DNA of 64,000 bases from Acidobacteriota bacterium (GCA_029263315.1 JAJCXR010000023.1:121514-185513); one strand, 5' to 3'; positions 26,075-34,370 are shown, numbered from the stretch's first letter. Notes: generated from the sequence alone by a model not told the origin. A program made the numbers and translations.

Positions 26075-27175
26075 CTAGAAGGGCTTTCGCCGATGCCGGG
26101 ACTCAGGGGCTCTCCGATTGGAATCCCAGCATGTCAAGCCCGTCTCGGAGAACTTGATGATGCACTGAAAAGGAGCCCCTCCGAGAACCGTAGCGTCCGA
26201 GGTCGAGCGCCCTGGCTTCTCTTGGGTGGGCGGTCCCACCATGCCTCCCTCGCCGATCAGTTCAATCAGCAGGACACCATCTCGCACCCTCGAACGTAGG
26301 CCACTTGCTGCCAAGACAACCGAAGCAGCCTCTGTTGGTCGCCAGGTTTCAACCTGCCCATAGAATATGGTTCCCGCAACCCTATCGATCGCGCCAACAC
26401 CGCTGTACTCGAGAGTCATTCCAAGCTCACGCGCGTACCAGACCAGGAAGTCGCCGACAGTCTTACCCCGAATATCTGGCACAACGGCAGCATCAAGAGT
26501 CCATTGCCAGCCAGGACCGTAGCTCGAAACGGCTCCTTGCAAAAAGATCCCCAGATCGTTCACCAAGATCGCCTCTCCGGCAGAGAGATCTCCGGTCATT
26601 CCCAAAACCTCATACTCAACGCGCCCTTCGCGGATTCGAGCTCCAAGAGTCACGTCATGCTCCAACTTGTGCCGGAGCTCGAACCGAGCGCCAGACGCAA
26701 CAATCAGTCCAAGCGACGTCTCCACCGCGACCTCCGATGAATCGACGTCAACATAGACAGTTCCGTGGATGAGAAAAACTCTCGAGCTGGAAACGATCCA
26801 AATCTTGGTCGCATTATCCAGCCGCAACGAGACACCGCCCAGAAGGTCCAGAGTGACCCGGTTGGCCTCGTCGGCCAAGCCATTCGTCTCGATGACCATA
26901 TTGGGATAGATCTGGCCGCCAGATTCGACCCGGAGAGGTCGAGCTCGAAGTGACCAAGCGACTGTTGCATGTCCGGTCATCCAACGAATCTCTCCGACAG
27001 CTTCTGCTCCTACAGCGATCGAGGCACCCAGAAAGTAAGCCGCGACGACTATCCGAATGGTCAAGCCAACGAGAGGTCCTAACTTCAAATAGGGTTGGCG
27101 ACCTCGCTGTTGTGCCTCGCCTTCGAATTCTTGAGCCACGGTTGTCGAATGCCAACCGCCTTTACTATCCATCAC
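26075..27175 (-). CDS. FecR-domain protein with C-terminal STN-like domain
   Basis: The 366-residue protein has a short cytoplasmic N terminus, one membrane helix (about 35-57), a FecR domain (about 75-190; VTLDLLGGVSLRLDNATKIWI, VFLIHGTVYVDV, ASGARFELRH) and a C-terminal STN-like domain (about 235-305; GKTVGDFLVWYARELGMTLEYS). FecR proteins normally relay an outer-membrane signal to an ECF sigma factor, and STN domains normally sit on the TonB receptor, so finding both in one protein with no sigma gene beside it is unusual. It may instead be a periplasmic sensor or scaffold for the glycan machinery (inference). It has its own shared promoter element with a 168-base leader. Confidence 0.85.
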   Translation of the reverse strand: MMDSKGGWHSTTVAQEFEGEAQQRGRQPYLKLGPLVGLTIRIVVAAYFLGASIAVGAEAVGEIRWMTGHATVAWSLRARPLRVESGGQIYPNMVIETNGLADEANRVTLDLLGGVSLRLDNATKIWIVSSSRVFLIHGTVYVDVDSSEVAVETSLGLIVASGARFELRHKLEHDVTLGARIREGRVEYEVLGMTGDLSAGEAILVNDLGIFLQGAVSSYGPGWQWTLDAAVVPDIRGKTVGDFLVWYARELGMTLEYSGVGAIDRVAGTIFYGQVETWRPTEAASVVLAASGLRSRVRDGVLLIELIGEGGMVGPPTQEKPGRSTSDATVLGGAPFQCIIKFSETGLTCWDSNRRAPESRHRRKPF

Positions 27176-27342
27176 TGCCTCCCTCCAAGAGCCCTCTCGT
27201 GCTTGTTTTGAGGGCCTCTGAGCAGAATCCCCTTGGAGATCTGCAGAATTGGAGCATCCGTAGACTTCGGCATCACCTATGCGTTCAATCGACAGAGCTT
27301 GAATATTCGCAAGGAGCCCAGGCTCCCGCCGCCTTGCTCAAT

Positions 27343-27372
27343 CGTAGAGGGAGAGTCTTAACGCAGCCTGAA
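27343..27372 (-). promoter_or_regulatory. Envelope-block promoter element, copy 3
   Basis: Minus strand: TTCAG (27372-27368), six bases, TTAAG (27361-27357), eight bases, TCTACG (27348-27343). A 17-base block covering both boxes, with one extra base on one side, is identical to copy 1, while the flanks differ. It lies 168 bases before the FecR-STN start. Confidence 0.55.
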
Positions 27373-27415
27373 GGCTCGCTAGGTGCCAAGTCGGGGCAGC
27401 GAGCCGAGACTTGGC
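27373..27415. repeat. Two interleaved 8-bp inverted repeats
   Basis: GGCTCGCT (27373-27380) pairs with AGCGAGCC (27398-27405), and GCCAAGTC (27385-27392) pairs with GACTTGGC (27408-27415). The two hairpins overlap, so they would compete. They directly abut promoter copy 3 on its upstream side when read on the minus strand. Confidence 0.5.
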
Positions 27416-27669
27416 CCTATCCCACTGATCCGACTTGGTACTTGGATGCCCGGCCATATTCAGGATGCATTAAGTCTAGAACGATAGGCTTTCCTCAGAT
27501 CGCTGGGGTTACAACCTCGTTGCGTTCCAAACCTAGGGCCATTTTTGATCACCGGCAGTCGCTGACGACGCCGAAGCCGGAATGACCTGGCGTAGACGAC
27601 GATGAAGTTGCTAGTCAGGGCCCAGTCTGGTCCACAAGCCCTCCCATCCAGAGGAGAAGGACAAAATCA

Positions 27670-28416
27670 GTGAAAGGAATCCGCATCTTGTTTGCCTTGG
27701 CTCCACAGCTCAGCTTGGAGCTTTGTTCCGAGTGTCGGGAAGTCGGTATGGCACCATCCAGGGCATCAACGCCCGAAGAGGCCATCTCGATCGTCGAGCA
27801 GCAGCCAGTTGACGTTCTTGTTCTAGATCTGGTCCTCGGGGGCGCCCCCCTCAAAGCACTCAGGGTGCTAAAGCACACTAGCTCCGTTGGAGTCGTCATC
27901 ATAGTGACGGACCCGGGATCACTCTCGGCTCGATTGAATGCGCTTCGTTCGGGAGCCCACGACTACCTAATCAAACCCGTCATCTTCAGCAAATTGCTAG
28001 AGCGTGTCCAAACTCTCCTCATGTTGGATCCACTCCTGAGGCCTTCTAGGACACAGAAGCGACTCGAAATAGGCTCGTTGGTGATTGACCCGCGGCATCA
28101 GAGGGTCACCAATCTTGGCGACGAGATTCGTTTCACGCCCACCCAGATCTTGGTCCTGGAGGTCTTGGCCCGTGCTCAGGGCGAATTCGTATCGCCTGAG
28201 GTGCTTCTCCAAACTCTCTCGATGGGGCGAAGGCCGATCTCTAAGAATAATCTTGAGGTTGTGGTTTGCTCGATTCGACGCAGGCTCCGCAGCATGAAAG
28301 AAAGCACTGTCGGAATCAGCACCAGGCGCGGGGTAGGCTATTGCCTCGAGTCAAAATCCGAACATCCAGACAGCCCAAAGACATTCCCCCTAGAAACCCT
28401 CACGGATTCAGCCTAG
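27670..28416 (+). CDS. OmpR-family response regulator with atypical receiver (regulator 1)
   Basis: The 248-residue protein has a receiver domain (about 5-115) and a winged-helix DNA-binding domain (about 130-232; FTPTQILVLEVLARAQGEFVSPEVLL, RRGVGYCLE). The phospho-acceptor D53 (VLVLDLVLGG) and the lysine in DYLIKP are present, but the acidic pair at the start of the fold is replaced by FALAPQ, so Mg2+ binding and phosphorylation may be lost. It may act constitutively or sense something else. GTG 27670 follows GAGGAGAAGG by about 10 bases. It has no adjacent kinase. Confidence 0.87.
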   Translation: MKGIRILFALAPQLSLELCSECREVGMAPSRASTPEEAISIVEQQPVDVLVLDLVLGGAPLKALRVLKHTSSVGVVIIVTDPGSLSARLNALRSGAHDYLIKPVIFSKLLERVQTLLMLDPLLRPSRTQKRLEIGSLVIDPRHQRVTNLGDEIRFTPTQILVLEVLARAQGEFVSPEVLLQTLSMGRRPISKNNLEVVVCSIRRRLRSMKESTVGISTRRGVGYCLESKSEHPDSPKTFPLETLTDSA

Positions 28417-28436
28417 CTTAAGTTTGCAATTGTATC
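28407..28436 (+). promoter_or_regulatory. Envelope-block promoter element, copy 4
   Basis: TTCAG (28407-28411), six bases, TTAAG (28418-28422), eight bases, TGTATC (28431-28436). It overlaps the stop codon of regulator 1 and lies about 220 bases before the GT39/O-antigen-ligase operon, so it probably drives that operon. Confidence 0.6.
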
Positions 28437-28653
28437 CTTTCTTTCGAACGGAAGCTCAGAGCCCGACCGCTAGAAGTTGACCATTTCAAATCCGCTGAAG
28501 AGGGGACGAAATGTCAGCTTTCCGCCACTCGGTCATGAGACAACCGCTGAACCGCCGACTTCTCAAATTGCTCGCGGTGTTGCAGTAGCAGGTCAAACAT
28601 ACCGATGGTAGCCCATGCGCTATTGTACTCTGTGATCTAAACCCGAGGTACCG

Positions 28654-30378
28654 ATGGAAGATCTAGTTCCACCAGCCGATCATCGCGATTGGATCGATCG
28701 GCTTAGCATTTGGCACCTAGCTTTTCTCTTTTCCCTGCTCATTCTTCCAAGCCTTGGTTCCATGCCGCTCTTCGAGCCTGATGAAGGCCGCTATGCAGAG
28801 ATCTCTCGGGAGATGCTCAAGACCGGAGATTTTGTCACCCCCCGTTTGAATGGCGTCGTCTTCTTCGAGAAACCTGTCCTCCTCTTCTGGCTCAACGCAG
28901 CATCGATGGCGATCTTTGGCCAGAACGAGCTCGCGGTTCGCTTGCCAAGTGCATTGGCAAGCCTCTTCGGCTTCTGGTTGACCTACGTTCTTGCCCGCAA
29001 AATGGGGGGGCACAGAACAGGTGTATACGCAGCAATCGTCTTGGGGACCTCTCCCATGTGGGCGGTCTTCGGCCACGTCAATGCGCTCGATATGACGTTG
29101 TCCTCCCTTGTATTGGCAACCATGGCCTGTTTTTGGCAGGCTTGCCACAACGCAACAAAGGCCCAGTGGTACTGGCATGGCGTCTTCGCCTTCTCAGCCC
29201 TTGCTTTCCTCGCAAAAGGGCTTATTGGAGTGGTTCTTCCAGGGAGTATTATTGCACTGTTTCTTCTTACAACAGGTCGCCTGTTGATACTGAGAACGAT
29301 CCCATGGATCACCGGAGCTCTGCTCTTTGTCCTGCTTGCTGCGCCATGGCATTTCTTGGTGTCTCTGAAGAACGCAGATTTCCTGTGGTTCTATTTCATT
29401 CGCGAACACTTCCTGCGCTTCACGACTGAAGTCCACGAACGCCAAGAAGCGGCCTGGTTCTTTATTCCCGTTGTCATCGTTGGCCTTCTGCCCTGGGCTG
29501 GACTCCTTCCGGAAGCGATTCGGCTTCAACGACGAGCGGTCGAATCCAGGCAGAGGCACCAGCTTGCCTTCGTCCTCATTTGGGCTGGATTCATTCTCCT
29601 CTTCTTCTCTATTTCGAGCTCCAAGTTGATCCCGTACGCACTTCCCGCTTTCCCGGCGCTTGCCATCGCCTGCGCCTTCGTACTGACTCATCATGAGAAA
29701 CTCTCGAAGCGGAGTCTGACCAGCTCTTGGGGACTGGGTGCCACGACGGTCTTGCTGGCCACCCTGCAGCTAGCCTTCCTTGGCGTGGCGAGTGGTTTTC
29801 AATTGCCTAGCCTGAAGATCTCCATGGGAGCACATCCATGGCTAGCCTCTGCCGCTGGGATCGGGGTCTGTCTGTCGATTCTTGGGTTGTTTCAAGTCAT
29901 TCGTGGAAACAAACGCTCCCTGGTCTTGAGCCTAGCCCTCTCTGGCTTTGCCTTTTTCGCCTGCTTGATCCTCGGCGCAGCTCAAGTTGCTGAAGGTCGA
30001 ACGACCAAAGCACTGGCCGAATGTATTCAACAGCAGCAGAGCCCACAGACTCCTGTGGTCTCCTATCGCATTTACCCTCAAACCCTACCTTTCTACCTCG
30101 ATCGCGAAATCAATGTCGTCGAATATCAGGGAGAGCTTAGGTTCGGCAAGTCGAAACTAGATGATGAGACTCTCGACCTTCGCTTTCCAGAAAAGCTGGA
30201 ATTCCGCAAACGTTGGAATTCTGAGCAGCCGATGTTCCTTGTGACTCGACACGGCGTCCTGGAGGGAATGGTCAACGATGGCTTCCGAAAGGGCAGGATC
30301 CTTCTCGAACGACGAAAGTATGTACTTTTGACAAACTCCGCTCAAGAGACCTCAAAGTCCACCGCCTGCGATGTATGA
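28654..30378 (+). CDS. GT39 ArnT-like membrane glycosyltransferase (second copy)
   Basis: The 574-residue protein has 11-12 membrane helices and the GT39 signature MPLFEPDEGRYAEISREML, with the catalytic acidic residues in the first outside loop, followed by FFEKPVLLFWL. It is a paralogue of the minus-strand GT39 in this block but only distantly similar. It would transfer a polyprenyl-linked sugar to lipid A, protein or glycan in the periplasm. The next gene overlaps it by four bases (ATGA), so the two are translated together. Confidence 0.9.
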   Translation: MEDLVPPADHRDWIDRLSIWHLAFLFSLLILPSLGSMPLFEPDEGRYAEISREMLKTGDFVTPRLNGVVFFEKPVLLFWLNAASMAIFGQNELAVRLPSALASLFGFWLTYVLARKMGGHRTGVYAAIVLGTSPMWAVFGHVNALDMTLSSLVLATMACFWQACHNATKAQWYWHGVFAFSALAFLAKGLIGVVLPGSIIALFLLTTGRLLILRTIPWITGALLFVLLAAPWHFLVSLKNADFLWFYFIREHFLRFTTEVHERQEAAWFFIPVVIVGLLPWAGLLPEAIRLQRRAVESRQRHQLAFVLIWAGFILLFFSISSSKLIPYALPAFPALAIACAFVLTHHEKLSKRSLTSSWGLGATTVLLATLQLAFLGVASGFQLPSLKISMGAHPWLASAAGIGVCLSILGLFQVIRGNKRSLVLSLALSGFAFFACLILGAAQVAEGRTTKALAECIQQQQSPQTPVVSYRIYPQTLPFYLDREINVVEYQGELRFGKSKLDDETLDLRFPEKLEFRKRWNSEQPMFLVTRHGVLEGMVNDGFRKGRILLERRKYVLLTNSAQETSKSTACDV

Positions 30379-31700
30379 GCACAATGCTGGGCACATCCAA
30401 GAGATCGGACGTGAGTCCGGTTAAGTCACGCCCTTCTTCACTTGGTCTACACCTCTACACCGCCCATCTCGCAGCGATATGGGGCCTGGCCCTGTCCAAC
30501 ATATGCCTCGGTCTAGTCATCATATGGTGTTGGAGAAATTGTCGAGATCTGAGACTTTGTCGGGGTACTATCGCTCCAATGATGTTGCCTCTAATGACCT
30601 ACAGCGCTCTCTTGTCAGCATCGGTCCTCAGCTCGATTGATCCAGGGTCCAGCCTCTCTGGGCTCAAAGAGATGATCTCGCTGACAACCTTAGTCCTTGG
30701 AATCATACTCGTTCGCGGCTCCGAGAATGTCAGGAGGGTTCTGACCGTCCTGGCACGAGCTCTAGTCTTCGTCTCGATCTACGGAATCCTCCAGCACTAT
30801 ATCGGCGGCTACGGAGGGCTACACAAGAGAATCATTGGTCCCTTCTCTCACTACCAGACTTATGCTGGAGTCCTCCTGCTGGGTGATGCCTTCCTGTTCT
30901 CTCGTCTATTGACGGGGAAATCTTGGGCCAGTCCATGGCTCTGGCTCTCGATGCTCGCAGTCAATTGGGCCCTCATGTTGACATTGACCCGAGGGGCATG
31001 GGTCGCCGCAGCATCAACTCTCTGTATTGGCGCACTCATCTATAAACGTCGTTCGTCAATATTTGCCCCCGTATGTCTTGGGCTTTTCGCCTCGGTAATT
31101 CTTCTCTTCGGACCTGAGCTCTGGAAAGAAAGAATAAATTCCATCTTCGATCCGGGTGACCCATCGAACTACGATCGAATCTGTATGGCTGAGGCGGGTT
31201 TGCACATGATCTCGGAACGGCCTCTTCTTGGCATCGGTCCGGATATGGTTGCTTTGCGATACCCAATCTACCGACATCCCACGGCCCCACGCTTCGAAGT
31301 TCCTCATCTGCACAGCACGTTTCTTCAAATCGCAGCCGAAAGAGGAATCGTCTCTCTTCTGTCATATGCATGGATATTTGGTTCCAGTTTGGTCACCGCA
31401 TCCCGTGCCTATGTGCGTGAAGGAAGACTGAGCGGTAAGAATGCTGATTTGTTTATCGCCTCGACTCTTTCGATTCTGGCGTTTAACCTAGCCGGGCTTT
31501 TCGAGAACAACTGGGGCGACACTGAAGTCCAACGTCTCATGCTCTTTGTTCTGGCGATACCGTTCTGTCTTGAGAGACGTAATTTCGTTTTGCCTGACGA
31601 GCCTGCTCCCCAAGCAGCTGTGACCATCACCGAGATTCATCGAGAGCCCCAAGAAGACCGAGATTCAGCTTGTATTAATAACTATTCAAGGAGAGGTTAA
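30375..31700 (+). CDS. O-antigen ligase/Wzy-like polytopic membrane protein
   Basis: The 441-residue protein has about 11-12 membrane helices and the large periplasmic loop of the WaaL/Wzy family. The motif LTLTRGAWVAA contains the conserved arginine of this fold, and the loop carries GIGPDMVALRYPIYR and HLHSTFLQIAAERGI, with the histidine typical of ligases. It would join polysaccharide or glycan units at the periplasmic face. It overlaps the GT39 stop codon, and its own stop codon lies in a hairpin. Confidence 0.87.
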   Translation: MSTMLGTSKRSDVSPVKSRPSSLGLHLYTAHLAAIWGLALSNICLGLVIIWCWRNCRDLRLCRGTIAPMMLPLMTYSALLSASVLSSIDPGSSLSGLKEMISLTTLVLGIILVRGSENVRRVLTVLARALVFVSIYGILQHYIGGYGGLHKRIIGPFSHYQTYAGVLLLGDAFLFSRLLTGKSWASPWLWLSMLAVNWALMLTLTRGAWVAAASTLCIGALIYKRRSSIFAPVCLGLFASVILLFGPELWKERINSIFDPGDPSNYDRICMAEAGLHMISERPLLGIGPDMVALRYPIYRHPTAPRFEVPHLHSTFLQIAAERGIVSLLSYAWIFGSSLVTASRAYVREGRLSGKNADLFIASTLSILAFNLAGLFENNWGDTEVQRLMLFVLAIPFCLERRNFVLPDEPAPQAAVTITEIHREPQEDRDSACINNYSRRG

Positions 31701-31709
31701 GAACCTCTC
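31691..31709 (+). terminator. Hairpin over the stop codon of the O-antigen ligase gene
   Basis: GAGAGGTT (31691-31698) pairs perfectly with AACCTCTC (31702-31709) around AAG, and the TAA stop lies in the stem/loop. It has no T-run, so partial termination or mRNA protection before the PAP2 gene is the likely effect. Confidence 0.4.
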
Positions 31710-31747
31710 ACTAAAATTGACTCTCATCTATCAACCGGGAGTCAGGA

Positions 31748-32806
31748 ATGCCACAAGAACTTGAACCGTCAACCCAACCGGCCCAGCAAGAGATCAGTAC
31801 TTGGCCTCAGCAAGAGGCCTCCAAGTATCGCCTTCTCCTCATCATTTCCGGATATATTATGATGACGTCTGTAATTGCTCTCGAGGTCAAGGGTTTGGAA
31901 GCGGGATGGCTTGTTGAAGGACTCGGCCAGCAGTACCAAGAGTACCCCATAGAACTTCAAGATCTCGATTTCCGCTTCGAATGGATAGCCCCGTCTCAGC
32001 CCAAAGAAAACTCTTCTTTCGAGGTGAGAAGCAGCGGAGCCAGAGAGGGCACAAGGGATATAAGAGATAGGGAAACGGGATCACCTTGGAAAATTGGCCA
32101 TCGTCGAGACTCTCAAGACCTCCCCGGATTCTTCAGTAGATCAGGGCAGGGCGTGATAGATATCTTTCGAATGCCCAAGTATATGACATCTCGGAACTGG
32201 CGACGATTCGGCTATGCTGCACTCGCCATAGGCGCCGTGAGTTTAGTTGACAATGACATCCGTCAGTGGGCGTCCAACGACAGCTCTGGCTCGAAGCAGC
32301 TGGCAGATTCAATAGAACCTCTAGGGCAGGCAGAAGGACTGAGCCTCTTGGCTATCGCTTGGTTAGGGGGTCGAGCCACAGGATCGACGGGCCTAATTGC
32401 GGTATCAGAGGATGCTTTTGAAGCAACTCTGATTTCTGCTGGGCTCATCTCGAGCTCCTTGAAGCAGATCATCGGACGCCGGCGGCCCAATGGTGGTGAT
32501 TCTCTTTCGTTTCCTTCCGGGGATGTCACTCAGGCCTTCGCCATAGCGTCGGTCGTTGCCGCGCATTCCGAAAGACGGTGGGTCGAGGTTCTGTCCTACA
32601 CAACAGCAGGCCTTGTCGCTTGGGAACGAGTACGTTTGGACAAGCATTGGGCTTCGGATGTGGTTGCGGCGGCCCTTCTCGGAACTTTTACCGGAAGGTG
32701 GGTCGTGCGAAGGAATCGAGGTCTTTGGCAAGAGAAGCACAATTTCGAGCTAACCCCATTGATTGGTCAAGAGTCCTATGGGCTCGGCGCCCGCTTTGCC
32801 TTCTGA
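31748..32806 (+). CDS. PAP2-superfamily membrane phosphatase with PSGD in place of PSGH
   Basis: The 352-residue protein has an N-terminal segment of about 135 residues without a known domain (one hydrophobic stretch near 27-43) and a PAP2 domain from about 160. The three motifs are KQIIGRRRP, SFPSGDVTQAF and ERVRLDKHWASD. The family consensus is KxxxxxxRP, PSGH and SRxxxxxHxxxD. The catalytic histidine of motif 2 is aspartate here (D259) and the serine of motif 3 is glutamate, while the nucleophile histidine is kept. PAP2 enzymes remove phosphate from lipid A, undecaprenyl diphosphate or phosphatidate; activity here is uncertain. Regulator 2 follows 11 bases later. Confidence 0.85.
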   Translation: MPQELEPSTQPAQQEISTWPQQEASKYRLLLIISGYIMMTSVIALEVKGLEAGWLVEGLGQQYQEYPIELQDLDFRFEWIAPSQPKENSSFEVRSSGAREGTRDIRDRETGSPWKIGHRRDSQDLPGFFSRSGQGVIDIFRMPKYMTSRNWRRFGYAALAIGAVSLVDNDIRQWASNDSSGSKQLADSIEPLGQAEGLSLLAIAWLGGRATGSTGLIAVSEDAFEATLISAGLISSSLKQIIGRRRPNGGDSLSFPSGDVTQAFAIASVVAAHSERRWVEVLSYTTAGLVAWERVRLDKHWASDVVAAALLGTFTGRWVVRRNRGLWQEKHNFELTPLIGQESYGLGARFAF

Positions 32807-32817
32807 GGAGAACGATC

Positions 32818-33483
32818 GTGGGCATGAAAATCCTCATCATTGAAGACTCCGAGAGACTCGGTCGATCTGTGTCCCTTGGTTTGGAAGAGCTCGGCCATTC
32901 GACGCAAGTGGCTAGCGATGGACATTCGGGCCTGGAGATAGCTGAGCAACAAGACTTCGATGCGCTGGTGCTGGATCTACTTCTTCCTGAAATCGGTGGC
33001 CTAGAGATAATCCGAAGGCTCCGTGAGTCAGGCAATACTGTCCATATCATCGTCACCTCGGTACTGGACAAAGTTGAAGCACGCGTCAAGGCACTCAATA
33101 TTGGAGCCGATGACTACCTGATCAAGCCATATTCTTTTGATGAGCTCAGGGCTCGTCTTCTGAGCTCGGCTCGGCCACAAGCAAGCTGCACCTCATTGCT
33201 GGTCGGAGAGGCCACCGTGAATACGGCCTACAGAGATGTCTTCATCAACGATCAACCGATAAAACTCACCGCTCGAGAGTTTTCAATCCTCGAATATCTC
33301 GTTCGAAGACGTGGCCGCATTGTCTCGAAGCATCGAATTGCGGAATATCTCGGATCACAGGGAAAGAAATCAACTCCCAGGGTGATCGAGGTCTTGATCC
33401 ATCACATTCGAAAAAAATTTCGAGATCGCGGCGCTCCCAATCCTATTCAAACACGAACCGGCTTCGGTTATATTGTAGAGTGA
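32818..33483 (+). CDS. OmpR/PhoB-family response regulator (regulator 2)
   Basis: The 221-residue protein has a complete receiver (acidic pair in IIEDSE, acceptor in VLDLLLPEIGG, lysine in DYLIKPYSFDEL) and a winged-helix output domain (LTAREFSILEYLVRRRGRIVSK, RTGFGYIVE). GTG 32818 has GAGGAG 7 bases before it; ATG 32824 is also possible. It follows the PAP2 gene by 11 bases. No kinase lies beside it, so the single histidine kinase of the block, or a distant one, would have to serve it. Confidence 0.92.
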   Translation: MGMKILIIEDSERLGRSVSLGLEELGHSTQVASDGHSGLEIAEQQDFDALVLDLLLPEIGGLEIIRRLRESGNTVHIIVTSVLDKVEARVKALNIGADDYLIKPYSFDELRARLLSSARPQASCTSLLVGEATVNTAYRDVFINDQPIKLTAREFSILEYLVRRRGRIVSKHRIAEYLGSQGKKSTPRVIEVLIHHIRKKFRDRGAPNPIQTRTGFGYIVE

Positions 33484-33530
33484 GCTCCTGGCGAACCGCC
33501 TAGTCGAAAATGACCCAACAAAGGACAATC

Positions 33531-34106
33531 ATGAAAGAACTTTTCACAAAACCAGCAATGAACATCGCTCTCTGGCTCTCAATCTGCTTCGTACCCCCCA
33601 TCTATGCGGAATCGGCGGTGAGACAATGCGAGGTAGACTACGGCGGAATGGCAGCTTGGGAAATTGAAGAAGACTTGGCAAATTCGGAACACGAGGTCTT
33701 CGTCGATGACTTAGGCTCTGTCCTTTTCGAGGTGGTCAAGCCACTAGCGGATAAGGGTGTTGAGGAAGACAAAAAAGAGATCCTCACACTCGCTGAGCTT
33801 CCTGAGAAAATCCAACTGCTGCTCTCATGCATGCTGGACGGAGAGTCTCCAACCGCCGTCTTGAGAGAAAAAGAATGGGGCCGTTCCGTCCTTGCAGTGA
33901 AGTGGGTAGGACAGCACGGCAAGCAGGAAATCAAGATGCTGGACGATGGGACCCTGCTCTATCTCGAGCTCCCCGCTGGCCAATCTGTTCCCGAAGCAGT
34001 CAGATCCATGATGGCGCCGAATTCTGAAATCGAGGCCCTGAGGCTCTTCCTTTCGCCGCCGGTCCTGGACCTATTGCGGGAAAGAGCAACCAGATTGAAC
34101 GAATGA
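33531..34106 (+). CDS. Uncharacterised secreted (periplasmic) protein
   Basis: ATG 33531 follows AAAGGA by about 6 bases and gives 191 residues with a signal peptide (PAMNIALWLSICFVPPIYA). The mature part is rich in Glu and Asp, has two cysteines (near 33 and 105) that could form a disulfide, and carries VLAVKWVGQHGKQEIKMLDDGTLLYLELPAG, a strand pair resembling the PepSY-like small sensor fold (weak inference). I do not recognise a family. It lies between regulators 2 and 3, so a role in modulating the kinase signal is possible. Confidence 0.75.
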   Translation: MKELFTKPAMNIALWLSICFVPPIYAESAVRQCEVDYGGMAAWEIEEDLANSEHEVFVDDLGSVLFEVVKPLADKGVEEDKKEILTLAELPEKIQLLLSCMLDGESPTAVLREKEWGRSVLAVKWVGQHGKQEIKMLDDGTLLYLELPAGQSVPEAVRSMMAPNSEIEALRLFLSPPVLDLLRERATRLNE

Positions 34107-34269
34107 GCCTCCAAGAGGGTGTGCCGGCGGCGGCTGGTGATCTTCGATTCGGCCCGTCATGGGATGATCTGAAAATCCACGACCAGCCACAAATTATTGG
34201 GAAAGATCGAAGTTCGCCTAGCAGCCATTCGCCGGCCATCTAGATCCCCCTCGATTCTTCGAGTAAGCC

Positions 34270-34299
34270 TTCAGCTTAAATTCAGTTTTGAGGTGTACT
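34270..34299 (+). promoter_or_regulatory. Envelope-block promoter element, copy 5
   Basis: TTCAG (34270-34274), six bases, TTCAG (34281-34285), eight bases, TGTACT (34294-34299). It lies 72 bases before the start of regulator 3, so the regulator-kinase-TonB receptor operon probably belongs to the same regulon and may control itself. Confidence 0.6.
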
Positions 34300-34370
34300 C
34301 TAACTCCGTTGTCACCCTCTTGTCCCCGGCGACCGAGGCTCAGAAGGAACGGACCCGGAATTGAAGCACG

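Larger units (their letters stand above)
27176..27669. other. Divergent intergenic region between FecR-STN and regulator 1
   Basis: This gap of about 490 bases holds one shared promoter element on the minus strand (27343-27372) and an adjoining pair of interleaved inverted repeats (27373-27415). Open frames across it have no family signal and overlap these elements. No element of the same type faces regulator 1. Confidence 0.45.

Noticed and set aside
27373..27415. H-type pseudoknot formed by the interleaved repeats
   Set aside because: The topology fits, but the loop crossing the first 8-bp stem would be only 2 bases, which is too short.
26305..27585. Plus-strand frames antisense to FecR-STN and into the intergenic region
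   Set aside because: No domain, no ribosome site, and the minus-strand gene has clear family motifs.
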